Below are positions 30,306 through 39,506 of a DNA stretch of 64,000 bases, piece by piece. How positions within the stretch are numbered: the stretch's first letter is position 1; every line of letters starts with the position of its first letter. The stretch is from Deefgea tanakiae (GTDB lineage: Bacteria > Pseudomonadota > Gammaproteobacteria > Burkholderiales > Chitinibacteraceae): NCBI RefSeq assembly GCF_019665765.1, contig NZ_CP081150.1, positions 2,728,001 to 2,792,000 of the forward strand. Reading direction: 5' to 3'. Under the pieces are notes generated by a model that saw nothing but the letters and a program-made list of their open reading frames with translations, made no database searches and was not told the origin of the DNA. The position numbers and the translations under genes were made by a program.

Positions 30306-31312
30306 TACTGGCCCCGCTTTAATACTTGCCAAACGCGGTCGCTCACTAGCATCCGAATCAGCTGTTTACGCCACTTTGGCCTTTCCGAATCAGGTATTGC
30401 CAGCTTTGCCTTGATAGAAAATGTATCGAACAGCATACCCGCATTAACACCTTGAGTACGCTGCAAAGTATCGAGCCAAGCTTCAGCCAAGGCGGGACGG
30501 CTGGTCGGCCAGAGTTGCGCCAATTGCAGATAAATCGTAAACAAGCTGCGGCATTCAGTGACGGTCAAAATTCGCCCCGGTTCAGCTAATTCTGCAAATT
30601 CAGCGGCAACGGGTTGCAAGGGCAACGGTAGCGCATGCCTTGCGTAATCAAGACGAATTTTCTGCGCGGTAGCGCGAAGTTGATCTTTTTTCGACTGCGT
30701 AATTTGCCCCGCATGGCAGCGGTACTCAAGCAAGACCTCGGCAACGCCGGTGAACTTCGCGCCTCGTTGCGCCAATTTGCACCACAGCGCGTAGTCTTCG
30801 GCGTGAATCGCACTCGCATCGTAGGCGTCATCTTTGAGTAAACTCGCCCGCAGCATCACGGTTGGATGCGCCAGCGTCGAATTAAATAGCAATCCCGCTT
30901 TGATGCTGGCATCGGTCGATTGAGTTTGCCATATGCCAGATCGGTCGCCAATAAACCGTACCCACGCGCCGCAGACGTCCGCGCCCGTTTCGATGACACG
31001 CGCCAACTGCTTATCCAAACGATCTGGCGTGCAAATATCATCAGCATCGATTCGCGCCAGCCATTCACCTTTTGCGACGCGAATTGCCTCGTTCAAAGTC
31101 GCAATCAATCCACGATTTTTACGACTGATCACAACAAATCGAGGATCTTTTTTGGCATGCTGCAGCAAGATGGCGTGCGTTGCATCCGTCGAGCCGTCAT
31201 CAATCGCAATGCATTCAAAATCTTTGAATGTTTGTGCGCTGATTGCGTCTAGCGTTGCTTGCAAAAATTGCTCGGCGTTAAAACACGGCAATAGAAAAGA
31301 GACGAAGGGCAT
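30305..31312 (-). CDS. Glycosyltransferase, GT2 type
   Basis: A 335-residue GT-A transferase. It begins MPFVSFLLPCFNAEQFLQATLDAISAQTFKDFECIAIDDGSTD and has an intact DADD motif at residues 89-92 (LARIDADDICTPDRL). LAHPTVMLRASLL and HAEDYALWCKLAQRG follow. The last 120 residues form a helical extension not needed for catalysis. It starts one base into the stop region of the flippase gene and ends in a TAATG overlap with the next GT4, so the whole segment is one translational unit. It resembles the family of Neisseriales glycan transferases acting on lipid-linked sugars. Confidence 0.87.
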   Translation of the reverse strand: MPFVSFLLPCFNAEQFLQATLDAISAQTFKDFECIAIDDGSTDATHAILLQHAKKDPRFVVISRKNRGLIATLNEAIRVAKGEWLARIDADDICTPDRLDKQLARVIETGADVCGAWVRFIGDRSGIWQTQSTDASIKAGLLFNSTLAHPTVMLRASLLKDDAYDASAIHAEDYALWCKLAQRGAKFTGVAEVLLEYRCHAGQITQSKKDQLRATAQKIRLDYARHALPLPLQPVAAEFAELAEPGRILTVTECRSLFTIYLQLAQLWPTSRPALAEAWLDTLQRTQGVNAGMLFDTFSIKAKLAIPDSERPKWRKQLIRMLVSDRVWQVLKRGQ

Positions 31313-32649
31313 CAGGATTTATCTTGAGTAATTGTGTCACGAACAATTTGCCGCGCGCGCCACCAAAAAGCCAGCACGATGAATAATTCTACGGTCAATA
31401 CACTTTGCGCCGCACGAACGCCACCAACATTTGAACCCGGCACCCACCAACACATGAGGGCGACATTCAGAATCCCAGCCGCGATTAACACGCGGGCGAA
31501 ATAGCGTTCAAAGCCAAAAACCAGCAAAGTTTGCTGACCATATACAAATGAAAGCGCCCCCAGCAAAATCACCGGCGACAACCAATACATCACTTCTTGC
31601 GAATTGCTCAAGGCGAGAAATGCACGAGATAAGGAAAAGTCAGCGCCAAACCACGCCACGCTGAGCGGTGTAAATAAAGGCAAAGCCAGCGCCAAGGCCA
31701 GCGTCATCGCCAAACCGACCGCGCCCTGAATATAAAAAGCTTTATTGATGAGGCGAATTGCTGCGGGTTTATCGGTGACCGCTAATTGTGCAATCCGCGG
31801 ATACGTCGCTTGCACCAAGGGGCCGATTAAGCCTTGCGCGATGTAGACCAATTTATTGGCCGCGGCAAACAAGCCCACTTGCATCGGCACAGAAAACAAG
31901 CCAAGCAAAACCGTCGTCGAGGTAGTGTACAAACTCGTTGAAATCGCCGATAGAAAAAATGGCCAACTCGCCTTGAGCGATTCTTTTAATTCTGAATAAT
32001 GAATTTTAACCCATTCTGGTTTGGCCACGCCCCAACCTGTAAACCACCACAGCAGGCCAGCCAAAATCTGCGGCGTGGCTTGTAAAATCACCGCCAGCGC
32101 AACGTCTTCTGGGCCGCTAATCCACAACAATAAAAATCCAAGCGTCAATGCGCGAGCAAACACCATCAAGCCAGAAGCGAGCTGCAGCTTTTCAAAACCT
32201 TGGAAATACCAAATAGGGAACAAAACCGAACTCAAAATATAGAGTTGGCTCCACAGAAAGACATCAGCATGCGCTTGCCAGCTACCCAATGCGAACGTCA
32301 GCACCAGCAAAATCAAACTTGATGTCACCATGAGCGCCGTTTTCGCCCACGTGACACGCCAGAAAATTCGAGCAGCGGCTTTGGGATCGTCGCGCACCTG
32401 CGCCACATCGCGCACAGCGGACAAATTAAAACCAAAATCGGTCAGCAAAACACCGTACTGAATCGCGGCAAAGGCGTAGTTCATGACGCCAAAACCTTCG
32501 GTCCCCAGTTGCACTAAGAGAAAAGGGAAAGTAACAAATGAAACGACATAGTTAAGTCCTTGCACCAAGTACAAGGCAAAAATATTAGAACGCAAACGCG
32601 CATCAAACACAGCAACCCCTACGGCCGAATTGGCCAACAATGGCCGCAT
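31312..32649 (-). CDS. Wzx-like oligosaccharide flippase
   Basis: A 445-residue polytopic membrane protein of the polysaccharide-transport (MOP) superfamily, predicted to flip undecaprenyl-linked oligosaccharides to the periplasm. It starts LRSNIFALYLVQGLNYVVSFVTFPFLLVQLGTEGFGVMNYAFAAIQYGVLLTDFGFNLSAVRDVA, the recognisable Wzx N-terminus, with about 12 membrane segments in all. I took ATG 32649 because a longer frame would reach into the terminator at 32664-32700. It is the first gene of the glycan operon, so its promoter should lie in the short space at about 32650-32700. Confidence 0.85.
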   Translation of the reverse strand: MRPLLANSAVGVAVFDARLRSNIFALYLVQGLNYVVSFVTFPFLLVQLGTEGFGVMNYAFAAIQYGVLLTDFGFNLSAVRDVAQVRDDPKAAARIFWRVTWAKTALMVTSSLILLVLTFALGSWQAHADVFLWSQLYILSSVLFPIWYFQGFEKLQLASGLMVFARALTLGFLLLWISGPEDVALAVILQATPQILAGLLWWFTGWGVAKPEWVKIHYSELKESLKASWPFFLSAISTSLYTTSTTVLLGLFSVPMQVGLFAAANKLVYIAQGLIGPLVQATYPRIAQLAVTDKPAAIRLINKAFYIQGAVGLAMTLALALALPLFTPLSVAWFGADFSLSRAFLALSNSQEVMYWLSPVILLGALSFVYGQQTLLVFGFERYFARVLIAAGILNVALMCWWVPGSNVGGVRAAQSVLTVELFIVLAFWWRARQIVRDTITQDKS

Positions 32650-32663
32650 TTTACGCGCCCCAT

Positions 32664-32700
32664 AAAAAAACGCTGTAACACAGTGTTGTGTACAGCGTTT
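32664..32700 (-). terminator. Terminator of the msh operon
   Basis: AAACGCTGTA (32668-32677) pairs perfectly with TACAGCGTTT (32691-32700), followed on the minus strand by seven T. It separates the pilus assembly operon from the glycan operon downstream. Confidence 0.85.
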
Positions 32701-32708
32701 AAAGCGCA

Positions 32709-32969
32709 CTACTCATACCATATATCGCCCGGTTTCTTGCCTGTGGGCGGCGGTGCTCTTTCGCCATTGACCCAGTGCACCTTGCCACGCGGGGTATGTA
32801 GCTCGCCGTCAAAACGCTGACTACTTGACGATTTTTGCGTCGCTTCACCGTTATTTGCGGGCTTAATGATTCCCTCGCGACGCTCTTGCTCAGAGTAAAA
32901 AAAGCGCCCCCATTCGCTGGCTTGTGCTGACACGGCAATCAGGCTGCAGAACAAAATTTTAAATCTCAT
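32709..32969 (-). CDS. Small periplasmic protein, MshK-like position
   Basis: An 86-residue protein with a short signal peptide (MRFKILFCSLIAVSAQAS) and a mature part ending GELHTPRGKVHWVNGERAPPPTGKKPGDIWYE. It overlaps mshJ by 4 nt and is the last gene of the operon, the place mshK takes in MSHA clusters. PilP/MshK-like proteins contact the secretin in pilus systems, and the W-VNG-R...KPG-IW pattern suits that small beta domain. Sequence similarity alone is too weak to be sure, so the name rests on position. Confidence 0.6.
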   Translation of the reverse strand: MRFKILFCSLIAVSAQASEWGRFFYSEQERREGIIKPANNGEATQKSSSSQRFDGELHTPRGKVHWVNGERAPPPTGKKPGDIWYE

Positions 32970-33559
32970 GGTGCGACCTCAGTCTTCAATGGCGCAATCG
33001 TGAGCCAAATATAGTCACAATCGATTGCAATACCAGACTGCTCGGCGCGCTGCAGTTGGCACGATGCAGGCGCAACAAAGCCAGGCTGAGTAGCGAGCCA
33101 GCGCGTCAATTCAGAAAATACGGTTTCATTTGCCGCCTGAACGCCCAGATTCATGTTGCTGGCATACACTTGCTCATTGTTGATTGGGAAGGCTTGCTCT
33201 AAGGCGCGCTGTGGCGAGAACTGATACTGCATTTGCCAATGGGGCTGCTGCTTGGCTTGATCCACCAAAGCTTCAATCCAATCTAAACGACGCTCTGCAC
33301 CCAAAATGTTGCGCTGCTTTAATAAATTAAACTCGGCCTGATGACGCGCCACACTATCCCACGACTGTTGAGCCGCATCAGCACTGCTACGCACTTGTTG
33401 CAACTGCTGTTGCAGCGCGGCTCGCTCTTGCTCGCTGAAGTACAAATAAATTTGCGTTCCAAGTAACAAAACCCCAGCCACCAACATGGCACCACCGAGC
33501 CACACAATCTGATTGCGAATTAGCAAGCAATCTTGACGCGAATAACTAGCGAGATTCAT
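32966..33559 (-). CDS. mshJ: MSHA biogenesis protein MshJ (PilO-like)
   Basis: A 197-residue inner-membrane protein with one membrane segment (LGGAMLVAGVLLLGTQIYLYF, about residues 19-39), then a coiled coil (EQERAALQQQLQQVRSSADAAQQ) and a small periplasmic ferredoxin-like domain. This is the PilO/GspM-like architecture, which forms the alignment complex between the inner-membrane platform and secretin. It overlaps mshI by 14 nt and the small gene downstream by 4 nt. The family call relies on architecture and operon position. Confidence 0.75.
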   Translation of the reverse strand: MNLASYSRQDCLLIRNQIVWLGGAMLVAGVLLLGTQIYLYFSEQERAALQQQLQQVRSSADAAQQSWDSVARHQAEFNLLKQRNILGAERRLDWIEALVDQAKQQPHWQMQYQFSPQRALEQAFPINNEQVYASNMNLGVQAANETVFSELTRWLATQPGFVAPASCQLQRAEQSGIAIDCDYIWLTIAPLKTEVAP

Positions 33560-35120
33560 GGTTCACACCTTGAGCAAGGGCTGTAGCAGCGATGGTCACC
33601 TGAACAACAAAGTCGATACGCGTTTTTGCATTCACTTCGGTCTGCTGCGCATTGACAGACGCCTCTGGACGAATATCCAGCGGATGCTTTAGTACTTGTA
33701 CTTTGGCATTGGGCAACTGCCGTAAACGCTCAGCCAATCGACTCACATCCGATAGCGCTTGCCGATACGCAGCAGGATTGCTCACCCGCCCTGAAATCGT
33801 CCATTGTTGTGCGCCACGCGGCAAGGTGACCTCGGTCGTTGCGACCTGCCCTTCTGGAGTGGAAGGAACCATCCCACCGGCTTGCCAATCAAACTTTTCT
33901 AAAATCAATCGTGGGAAGTCTGTAAATACATGGCTAAACTGTTTTGCCGCCATCTCTGCGCTAGGCCACGATTGAAAGTCACGCCGATATAGCTCTACTG
34001 CCGCCTGAATTTGCGCTGGATTTTCCGCACTGGCCAATTTCAGTTTTTGATTCAACTCACGCAAACGCGTTTGCTCTCGCTGAATCTGGGTATTGCTTAA
34101 TGCCAATTGCTGCTGAATCTCATCCCCCTGCCAAAGACCAATACCAGACAGTATCACCCCCAAACTAAATATAGATAATGCCGCCCACTGCATACATCTA
34201 CCAATTTGATACAAACGACCGTAGCGCAACATTTCAGCGGGGGCATAGTGGTTGGGTACTTTTAAATTCAATAACGATGCAAGCAACACATCATGCCAAG
34301 TCGAACAAGATGGTGGCAGTTTGAGTTTTTGCACCAGCATCGGTAATCCCGATTGCGCCTCTAAGTGTACTTGCTCTGCATCGTCTTTTAATTCATGACG
34401 CACCAAGGGCAGTTGTTCGGCGAAGCTCGCATCAAGCAGTGATAAAACCTGTAATTGCTCATCACGCCCCATCAGCCGCAAGGTGCTGAGATATTGCCGT
34501 GCACGGCGGACTTCTCCTGCGATCAAAAGCCCCTGCTCGGCGATAGTTTGCTTGGCATCAAACGCGCCCAAGCGTGAGAACTGCAATCCCGCTGGGGTAA
34601 AATAACTTTGCCGCAAAGTGCCAACACAGGAGCATGACATCAATAAAAGATGAGGCGCATCGAGCTTGAGTTTGCGGATCATGTCATGCGTGATCAAGGC
34701 CACCGAATAGATGCCTTGTAAATCACAACGCTCTGCCAATAGCGTTTCAACAATACCATCCAGTAAATCGCGATTGATGATGGCTGAGATCTGTAATTGG
34801 TCTTGTTGCCCACGCTTGCCGCGGGTTTGCACCACCGCACGGCGATAGGGTGTGGCGCGAAATAATTGATCCAATTTACGACGTAATAATTTCGCCTGAT
34901 CGCGAGCAGATAAATGCGGTACCACATCGTGCTGAAAATCTTCTTCGACTAAATCAGTGAGCAAATAGTATTTAGCCGACTTATGCCGCTGAACAAACTC
35001 AGCTAAGTCCGCATTGCCTTCGGCATCGTGAGAAAAATGCATCAATGGCATTGCACCATGATCCGACCAAGTCATGGCGGCGAGATGCGTATGGGTTAAG
35101 AGCAGGACAATATTCTTCAT
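33546..35120 (-). CDS. mshI: MSHA biogenesis protein MshI (PilM/PilN-like fusion)
   Basis: A 524-residue protein. The N-terminal ~310 residues are an actin-like PilM/GspL cytoplasmic domain with VLLLTHTHLAAMTW and LLLMSCSCVGTLRQSYFTPAGLQFSRLG strands. A membrane segment (MQWAALSIFSLGVILSGIGLW, about 326-346) and coiled coil follow, then a PilN-like periplasmic domain ending in TRIDFVVQVTIAATAL. It joins the assembly ATPase to the periplasmic parts. It overlaps mshG and mshJ by 4 and 14 nt. In classic MSHA loci mshI heads the operon; here it follows mshG. Confidence 0.78.
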   Translation of the reverse strand: MKNIVLLLTHTHLAAMTWSDHGAMPLMHFSHDAEGNADLAEFVQRHKSAKYYLLTDLVEEDFQHDVVPHLSARDQAKLLRRKLDQLFRATPYRRAVVQTRGKRGQQDQLQISAIINRDLLDGIVETLLAERCDLQGIYSVALITHDMIRKLKLDAPHLLLMSCSCVGTLRQSYFTPAGLQFSRLGAFDAKQTIAEQGLLIAGEVRRARQYLSTLRLMGRDEQLQVLSLLDASFAEQLPLVRHELKDDAEQVHLEAQSGLPMLVQKLKLPPSCSTWHDVLLASLLNLKVPNHYAPAEMLRYGRLYQIGRCMQWAALSIFSLGVILSGIGLWQGDEIQQQLALSNTQIQREQTRLRELNQKLKLASAENPAQIQAAVELYRRDFQSWPSAEMAAKQFSHVFTDFPRLILEKFDWQAGGMVPSTPEGQVATTEVTLPRGAQQWTISGRVSNPAAYRQALSDVSRLAERLRQLPNAKVQVLKHPLDIRPEASVNAQQTEVNAKTRIDFVVQVTIAATALAQGVNHESR

Positions 35121-36310
35121 CTAAGTTTACTAATCGTATCGAAAATCGGCCCCAAGACCGACGACATAATCCACGCCAAAATCAGCCCCAAGATGACCGT
35201 CATCGTTGGCTCAACCAAGGCTTGCACCCGCTCGATTGCTTCTTTGATATCGCGGTTATAAAAATACGAAACATTCAACAGAGCGTGATCAAGTTGCCCT
35301 GTGTTTTCACCCACGCGCAACATCCGCAGCACCAGCGGCGGGAACATGCCAACCCGCTCAAAACTGGCGCTCACGCCCTGCCCCTCGCGAATCTGTGCCT
35401 CAACGCGTTGCAGCGCATCGGCAATCACCGTGTTGTTGACGATACCTTGCGTAATTCGAATGCAGTCCAAAATCGGAATTCCAGCGCCATAGAGCAGCGC
35501 AAAAAAATTCGCAAACCGCGCCAGTATAATTTTGTGCAAGATGCTGCCCACGGGCGGAACGCGTAATTTCCAACCGTCTACTTTGAAACGAAAAGCCGGA
35601 TCAGTTTTGACTCGCCAACGGATAAAGAAAAAAACCGAGGGTGGAGCGAGGATAATCAACCACCAAAAATGCACGAAGAAATCCGAAATCCACAGCAAAA
35701 TCTGGGTATTCAGCGGCACTTCCTGCTTCATTGATTTAATAAAATCGACTAACTGCGGCACCAAATACACCATCAAAAAACACACCACGCAAAACACCAG
35801 CACAGCCACAAAAGCGGGGTACATAACGACTTTTTTGGCTTGCGCGATCAACTCATCCTGCCATTTAATCGATTCGGTTAGGTTTTTAAGTACCTCGGCC
35901 AATTCACCGCTGGCCTCACCCGCACGAATCAAATTCACAAACACCACATCAAAGACTTTGGGATGCGCAGCCAATGCTTGCGACAGCAAACTACCGCCTT
36001 CGATGTCCTCAATCACATTGGCAATCACTTCACGAAAAACGGGGTGGTCAATGCTATCTCGCAAATCAGCGAGCCCTTCGAGTAAGGGCACGCCGGCGCG
36101 AGTCAATTGTTCAAGATGAAAAGTAAAGGTAATGAGTTCACGACGACTGATTTTTCGGCGACCAAATAGATCAGAATTACTACTTTTGGCATGAATCAGC
36201 GTCATACCCAGTCGGCCGAGCCGCAGCTCTAAATCGGCCATATTGGCGGCTTCAATTTGCCCTTGCTGAACTTTGCCCTGACCATCGGCAGCACGATAAA
36301 CGAAGCGCAT
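35117..36310 (-). CDS. mshG: MSHA platform protein MshG (GspF/PilC family)
   Basis: A 397-residue polytopic inner-membrane platform protein on which pilins are extracted and assembled. It has the two repeated T2SSF domains: ISRRELITFTFHLEQLTRAGVPLLEGLADLRDS with LSQALAAHPKVFDVVFVNLIRAGEASGELAEVL, and the second copy KIILARFANFFALLYGAGIPILDCIRITQG with LVLRMLRVGENTGQLDHALLNVSYFYNRDI. Three membrane segments lie between and after them, ending in MTVILGLILAWIMSSVLGPIF. It shares one base with mshE and overlaps mshI. Confidence 0.93.
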   Translation of the reverse strand: MRFVYRAADGQGKVQQGQIEAANMADLELRLGRLGMTLIHAKSSNSDLFGRRKISRRELITFTFHLEQLTRAGVPLLEGLADLRDSIDHPVFREVIANVIEDIEGGSLLSQALAAHPKVFDVVFVNLIRAGEASGELAEVLKNLTESIKWQDELIAQAKKVVMYPAFVAVLVFCVVCFLMVYLVPQLVDFIKSMKQEVPLNTQILLWISDFFVHFWWLIILAPPSVFFFIRWRVKTDPAFRFKVDGWKLRVPPVGSILHKIILARFANFFALLYGAGIPILDCIRITQGIVNNTVIADALQRVEAQIREGQGVSASFERVGMFPPLVLRMLRVGENTGQLDHALLNVSYFYNRDIKEAIERVQALVEPTMTVILGLILAWIMSSVLGPIFDTISKLR

Positions 36311-38016
36311 TAGCCAACCCGATCCGTTAAATCGACCACACGAGCAATTTCATCCAGCGTTGTTCTACCTTCTAAAACACGGCGGCAAGCATCAACGGCC
36401 AGCGGCTTAAACCCTTTTGCCAAGGCATGCTCACGAATTTCGCGCATCGTGGCGCGTCGCGCAATCAGCTCATCCAAATCGGCATCCAGCTTCAAAATCT
36501 CGATCACCGTCATCCGGCCGCGATAACCTTGATGCTCACACTTTGGGCAACCTACGGCGCGATAAATCCGAGCATTACTTGACGTATCAATCTGCAAGAG
36601 CCGTTTTTCAAAGTCATCAGGGCTATACTCCTCTCGACAAAACGTACACAGCGTACGCACCAAGCGTTGCGCGACAATGCCGATCATATTGCCGGACAAA
36701 ATATCTGGCAGTACGCCAATATCGAGTAAACGCGGCAAAGCGCCGATGGCAGAATTTGTATGCAGCGTTGAGTACACTTGATGGCCGGTCATCGCGGCGC
36801 GAAATGCCATTTCGGCGGTGTCTTTATCGCGAATCTCACCAATCAAAATCACATCTGGATCTTGCCGCATCATCGAGCGAATGCCGTTGGCAAAATCCAT
36901 TTTCGAGACTTCATTGACCGAGGTTTGCCGAATTTGCGGGATGGGGTATTCGACAGGATCTTCCAAAGTCATGATATTCACAGCAACCGAGTTGATGTGA
37001 TTCAAAATCGAATACAGCGTCGTTGTCTTGCCAGAACCCGTTGGCCCCGTAACAAGGATAATGCCTTCTGGCCTTGCAATCATTAAGCGCAGTGCATCGA
37101 GGTTTTCGTCGGTCAAGCCCAACTCTTCAAGTGGCACCAGCCCTTTTTGTCGATCCAAAATCCGTAAAACGATATTTTCGCCCCACGTCGTCGGCTGCGC
37201 CGAAACCCGAAAATCCAAAGGGCGCCCCGATAATGTCAGTGAAATCCGCCCATCTTGCGGCGCGCGTGTTTCGGCGATATTCATCGTTGCCAGCACTTTG
37301 AGGCGAACCACCATCGCCGGCCAATAGGTTTTATGCAGCGCGCGAATTTGGCGCAATACGCCATCAATCCGATAACGAATCCGCACAAAGGATTGCTCGG
37401 GTTCAAAGTGAATATCGGATGCGCCGCGCGTGACCGCATCGGCCAGCAGCGCATCAATTAAACGCACGACGGGTTGGCTGTATTCTGCTTCGGCGTTGGC
37501 CAAACTGGCGTAATCAATTTCACCCGTTTCAATTTCGCGCAAAATCCCGTCAATCGACAGCTCAAATCCGTAATACTGATCGATCGCCCGAACAATATCG
37601 GACTCTGCCGCCAAGAGCGTTTCGATTTCAAACTGGTCTTTGGTTTGCAAACGCAGTTGATCAAGCGCGACGAGGTTATTGGGATTGGCCATCGCCACTG
37701 TGAGTCGCCTGGTCGCGAGATTGAGGCCAATCGGCAGCACCAGCAGACGCTTAGCCATTTCTTTGGGCACCAAGCGTATGGTCTGCACATCGGCAATGAC
37801 GCGGCTTAAATCAACGCTTTCTTGACCTAAATTCTCAGACAGCGCTTCGCGCAACACATTTTCTGAGGCAAATCCCAGCGACACCATTAACTTACCGAGT
37901 GGTATCCCTGAGCGGCGTTGCTCTAATAAAGCAATTCGTAATTGATCGTCGGTGATAATCCCTTTGCTAACCAGTAGCTCACCGAGTGGTAGCTTGTTGC
38001 GGCTCGGCGCACTCAT
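36310..38016 (-). CDS. mshE: MSHA assembly ATPase MshE
   Basis: A 568-residue hexameric secretion ATPase (GspE/PilB family) that powers pilus extension. The N-terminal MshEN domain has two LGxxLxxxG units: PLGELLVSKGIITDDQL and PLGKLMVSLGFASENVL, the motif pair that binds c-di-GMP in MshE of Vibrio. The core has the Walker A motif GPTGSGKTTTLYS, the Asp box, and Walker B VILIGEIRDKDTAEMA. The zinc-binding cysteines are CTFCREEY and CPKCEHQGYRG. It overlaps mshN by 4 nt and shares one base with mshG. Confidence 0.95.
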   Translation of the reverse strand: MSAPSRNKLPLGELLVSKGIITDDQLRIALLEQRRSGIPLGKLMVSLGFASENVLREALSENLGQESVDLSRVIADVQTIRLVPKEMAKRLLVLPIGLNLATRRLTVAMANPNNLVALDQLRLQTKDQFEIETLLAAESDIVRAIDQYYGFELSIDGILREIETGEIDYASLANAEAEYSQPVVRLIDALLADAVTRGASDIHFEPEQSFVRIRYRIDGVLRQIRALHKTYWPAMVVRLKVLATMNIAETRAPQDGRISLTLSGRPLDFRVSAQPTTWGENIVLRILDRQKGLVPLEELGLTDENLDALRLMIARPEGIILVTGPTGSGKTTTLYSILNHINSVAVNIMTLEDPVEYPIPQIRQTSVNEVSKMDFANGIRSMMRQDPDVILIGEIRDKDTAEMAFRAAMTGHQVYSTLHTNSAIGALPRLLDIGVLPDILSGNMIGIVAQRLVRTLCTFCREEYSPDDFEKRLLQIDTSSNARIYRAVGCPKCEHQGYRGRMTVIEILKLDADLDELIARRATMREIREHALAKGFKPLAVDACRRVLEGRTTLDEIARVVDLTDRVG

Positions 38017-39506
38017 GGCGCAAGTCCTGATGCAGCATCGAGCTCAGCCAGTCTCTGCTCGACCTTGCTGCGATCAAAATGAGAGGGCTCTTTTAACTGT
38101 AAAGCTTCCCGATAGTAGGTTTTTGCCAGCGCAGCTTGCTGCAAATGATCCAAACTCACCGCCAGATTGAGTGCTGCATCTGCATTATTGGGATTAGCCG
38201 AATAAGCCAAGAAAAATTGCTCTTGCGCTTGGCGCCAACGCTGCTGAGCGGCAAAGTATTGTCCCAAGGCCATCGGGTCAGACTTACCACTTTGCTCAAG
38301 CTGTACCGCCTCTTGCTCTGGCATTTGTGCAGAATTCAACATTAACAAAGCGGCTTTCGCGCTTTCATCTTGCGGGTTAGCGCGAAGAATGCGCTGATAC
38401 AAAGCACTTGCCGCTGTGTTATCACCCCGTCGCTGCGCGATCGCCGCCATGCCCAATAAAGCATCGCGTTGACGAGGATCGGCCAGTAGCGCTTTTCGAT
38501 ACAGCAACTCGGCTTGTTCCAAATCGCCATTTTGATAAGCTTGCCATGCCTGCAACACTGGATCGGACGCGCCCAATTGTGGTGACTGCCGTACAAACTT
38601 TAAAGGCGGATTGAGCTCTTTGCTGTCTGTAATTAATTTTGTATTAGGATACGATTTTATTTCTGCTTTGGCGGGAACAAGCGTCACAGCTGGCGAGTCG
38701 GGCTTTGTCTCTTCAGTCGAATGCCCCCCCGAACCTTTACCCGAACGGGTATCATCCACTAAGCCATTCTTAATAATAGGTTCGCTCGTATACACAGGCT
38801 CTGCTGTAGCAGAGCTCGCGACCTCAGCAATTGATGCTCGAACTTCAACCTTAGGAACCGGCTGGGTCAATTGGCGATACTGCCACGCAAACCAAGCGAC
38901 CATCCCCGCCAACAACAAACCCGCGCCAAGCATCAACCATGGTAACAAGCCACGCGCGGGCTGGTTTTTCGATTTGGCAAACAAGCTCTTTGCGACCGTT
39001 TGTGGCTGAGGAGGCTGGATGACGGGTGATGAGATAGAAGGTGACACCACAGAAACAGGACTCACCAGCACTGTTTCAGTAGTTTTTACAGCTGGAGTTT
39101 CAATCGCAGGCGCTGAAGTATTTACCTCCAAAGTAGCTTGAATCGGAGCTTCTTTAACTTGCGGTGTAGCCTCGACTAAATCGCTAGAATTAGCACTATT
39201 TGTGCTCTCATCGATGCTCGGAGTCCCCGTCTCTACTGGTATTTCAGCTGACGGAGTAACCTCTTCGGCGGGGACTTCGAGTGGCACAAAGCCCCAATCA
39301 TTGGACTGTGTCGCCACCTCGGACGAGGTCGCCGCCTCTGATACACCGTCAGCAATCACGACGGGCTTAACACTTTCGGCCTCAACCAAATTCAACGAAG
39401 GAAAAGCGACTTCAGCCCCCGCTTCATGCTGCTCGGCAGAACCTAATGCAGCGCGCCGCAGTTTGTCTTCCTCGGCTTTTTTCAAAGCTTGCAGTAACAA
39501 ACTCAT
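38013..39506 (-). CDS. mshN: TPR protein MshN
   Basis: A 497-residue protein. It starts MSLLLQALKKAEEDKLRRAALGSAEQ, the usual beginning of this family in MSHA/ExeA-type clusters. A long Ser/Thr/Val/Pro-rich low-complexity segment leads to a membrane segment (LLPWLMLGAGLLLAGMVAWFAW, about 186-207). The C-terminal third is a set of tetratricopeptide repeats (AYQNGDLEQAELLYRKALLADPRQRDALLGMAAIAQRRGDNTAASALYQRIL). It probably helps secretin assembly or stability. It overlaps mshL and mshE by 4 nt on each side. Confidence 0.82.
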   Translation of the reverse strand: MSLLLQALKKAEEDKLRRAALGSAEQHEAGAEVAFPSLNLVEAESVKPVVIADGVSEAATSSEVATQSNDWGFVPLEVPAEEVTPSAEIPVETGTPSIDESTNSANSSDLVEATPQVKEAPIQATLEVNTSAPAIETPAVKTTETVLVSPVSVVSPSISSPVIQPPQPQTVAKSLFAKSKNQPARGLLPWLMLGAGLLLAGMVAWFAWQYRQLTQPVPKVEVRASIAEVASSATAEPVYTSEPIIKNGLVDDTRSGKGSGGHSTEETKPDSPAVTLVPAKAEIKSYPNTKLITDSKELNPPLKFVRQSPQLGASDPVLQAWQAYQNGDLEQAELLYRKALLADPRQRDALLGMAAIAQRRGDNTAASALYQRILRANPQDESAKAALLMLNSAQMPEQEAVQLEQSGKSDPMALGQYFAAQQRWRQAQEQFFLAYSANPNNADAALNLAVSLDHLQQAALAKTYYREALQLKEPSHFDRSKVEQRLAELDAASGLAP

